From Proteobacteria bacterium UBA6492 (GTDB lineage Bacteria; Pseudomonadota; Gammaproteobacteria; UBA6429; Thiohalophilaceae), in the NCBI GenBank assembly GCA_002436485.1, contig DJMK01000191.1:1-6637 (forward strand): a DNA stretch of 6,637 bases. Reading direction: 5' to 3'. The notes beneath the pieces are model-generated. The model was not told where the DNA came from. It saw only the letters and a list, made by a program, of their open reading frames with translations, and ran no database searches. This document shows, in pieces, positions 5,796 through 6,637 of the stretch; position 1 is the first letter of the stretch; every line of letters begins with the position of its first letter. The translations under genes and the position numbers were made by a program.

Positions 5796-6637
5796 GTTGC
5801 ATTCCCCGTGAGTTCTTGGTTTAAACGTGCAGCCATGGCACCAATATCACCTGCGCCCAACGTCAACAGGATGTCCCCGTCTTGCAAAACATGACGTAAC
5901 GCATCGGGCACCTGTGCAACCGATTCCACAAAAACCGGGTCAACCAAACCGCGAGTACGAATAGCCCGTGCCAGTGCCCTGCCGTCTGCGCCGGCAATCG
6001 GTGTCTCACCCGCCGGGTAAACATCTAGCAATACCAGACTGTCGACTTCCGACAACACCATGCAAAAGTCTTCAAACAGATCACGTGTGCGGGTATAACG
6101 GTGCGGCTGAAATGTCAGCACCAGTCTTTTGTTCGGCCAGCCACTGCGAATTGCTTCGATGACTGCGGCAACTTCACGTGGGTGATGACCGTAGTCATCA
6201 ATGTGCATAACGCTGCCCTGTTCCAGGTTGATATCTGCATAATGCTGAAAGCGGCGACCGATTCCCTCAAAACCTGAAAATGCAGATACGATGGCTTCAC
6301 TTTGCACGCCAATTTCATGTGCTACCGCAATGGCTGCCAGTGCATTCAATATGTTGTGCTGACCCGGCATGTTCAGGGTAATGTTGAGACTATCGCTACC
6401 ATCCTTGAACAACACCGTGAAGTGTGTCTGGAATTCAGAACAACCAATATCTACTGCACGTACATCAGCATCCTCGCTAATACCATAGGTCACCACTGGC
6501 CGGATTACGTCAGGTAAGATACTTGCTACGTTTGAATCATCTATGCACACGACAGCCAGACCATAAAATGGCAGGTGATGTAAAAACTCTACGAATGTTT
6601 GCTTGAGCTTTTCAAAATCGCCGCCATAGGTTTCCAT
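5792..6637 (-). CDS. murC: MurC, UDP-N-acetylmuramate--L-alanine ligase (C-terminal part, start beyond the window)
   Basis: MurC is the cytoplasmic ATP-dependent ligase that adds L-Ala to UDP-MurNAc, the step after MurB. The frame is open to the right edge; the first Met seen (in METYGGDFEKLKQTF) is internal, matching the family's DxMDTY.GDFENLKQTF region after the central motif, so roughly 200 N-terminal residues, including the P-loop, are missing. Visible, numbered from the edge: NMPGQHNILNALAA (89-102) of the Mur ligase central domain, GFEGIGRRFQ (122-131), DDYGHHPREV (147-156), TFQPHRYTRTRDLFEDF (175-191), VYPAGETPIAGADGR (206-220) and TLGAGDIG (259-266) in the C-terminal domain. The TGA at 5794-5792 overlaps the ATG of the small ORF. 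No damage is seen; the truncation is due only to the window edge. Confidence 0.97.
   Translation of the reverse strand: METYGGDFEKLKQTFVEFLHHLPFYGLAVVCIDDSNVASILPDVIRPVVTYGISEDADVRAVDIGCSEFQTHFTVLFKDGSDSLNITLNMPGQHNILNALAAIAVAHEIGVQSEAIVSAFSGFEGIGRRFQHYADINLEQGSVMHIDDYGHHPREVAAVIEAIRSGWPNKRLVLTFQPHRYTRTRDLFEDFCMVLSEVDSLVLLDVYPAGETPIAGADGRALARAIRTRGLVDPVFVESVAQVPDALRHVLQDGDILLTLGAGDIGAMAARLNQELTGNAT
5803..5807 (-). promoter_or_regulatory. Putative ribosome binding site of the small ORF, inside the end of murC
   Basis: GGGGA on the minus strand lies 7 nt before the ATG at 5795-5793. It is the same pentamer, at nearly the same spacing, as the one before ftsA. It is the main sequence support, with the ATGA overlap, for translation of the small ORF. 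Confidence 0.4.

Overview
The window is the distal part of a division and cell wall (dcw) cluster. Every gene is read from the minus strand, so the biological order runs from right to left: murC (3' part) - small ORF - murB - ddlB - ftsQ - ftsA - ftsZ - lpxC (5' part). The diderm signature gene lpxC, the order ddl-ftsQ-ftsA-ftsZ-lpxC, and the sequences of FtsA, FtsZ and FtsQ point to a gammaproteobacterium. Having murB between murC and ddl, rather than elsewhere as in Escherichia coli, suggests a lineage outside the enterics, for example a Chromatiales- or Legionellales-like one. The exact lineage cannot be fixed by eye. No mobile element, tRNA, rRNA, CRISPR array or sign of horizontal transfer was seen.

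Layout: 1-317 holds the first ~105 codons of lpxC. 318-538 is the only sizeable non-coding gap (221 bp); it has a candidate promoter and a palindrome/direct-repeat cluster and no convincing terminator. 539-1687 is ftsZ, 1718-2953 ftsA (GTG start), 2972-3733 ftsQ (overlapping ddlB by 17 bp), 3717-4718 ddlB, and 4721-5632 murB. The 159-bp murC-murB gap is filled almost exactly by an unrecognised 53-codon ORF (5634-5795). 5792-6637 is the C-terminal ~281 codons of murC, cut by the window edge.

How the genes work together: MurB makes UDP-MurNAc, MurC adds L-Ala to it, and Ddl makes the D-Ala-D-Ala dipeptide used later in lipid II precursor synthesis. FtsZ forms the division ring, FtsA anchors it to the inner membrane, and FtsQ (with FtsB and FtsL) links it to the periplasmic septal synthesis machinery. 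LpxC commits UDP-GlcNAc-derived precursor to lipid A. Gene spacing is very tight (4-bp overlap, 1 nt, 2 nt, 17-bp overlap, 18 nt, 30 nt), which fits one transcript with translational coupling up to ftsZ. lpxC probably has some control of its own.

Most of the window is a conserved, ordinary locus. Three points deserve a second look: the small basic ORF wedged between murC and murB, the TTG start (or 14-codon extension) of lpxC, and the repeat/palindrome cluster in the lpxC leader. I found no clear evidence of a new multi-gene system.
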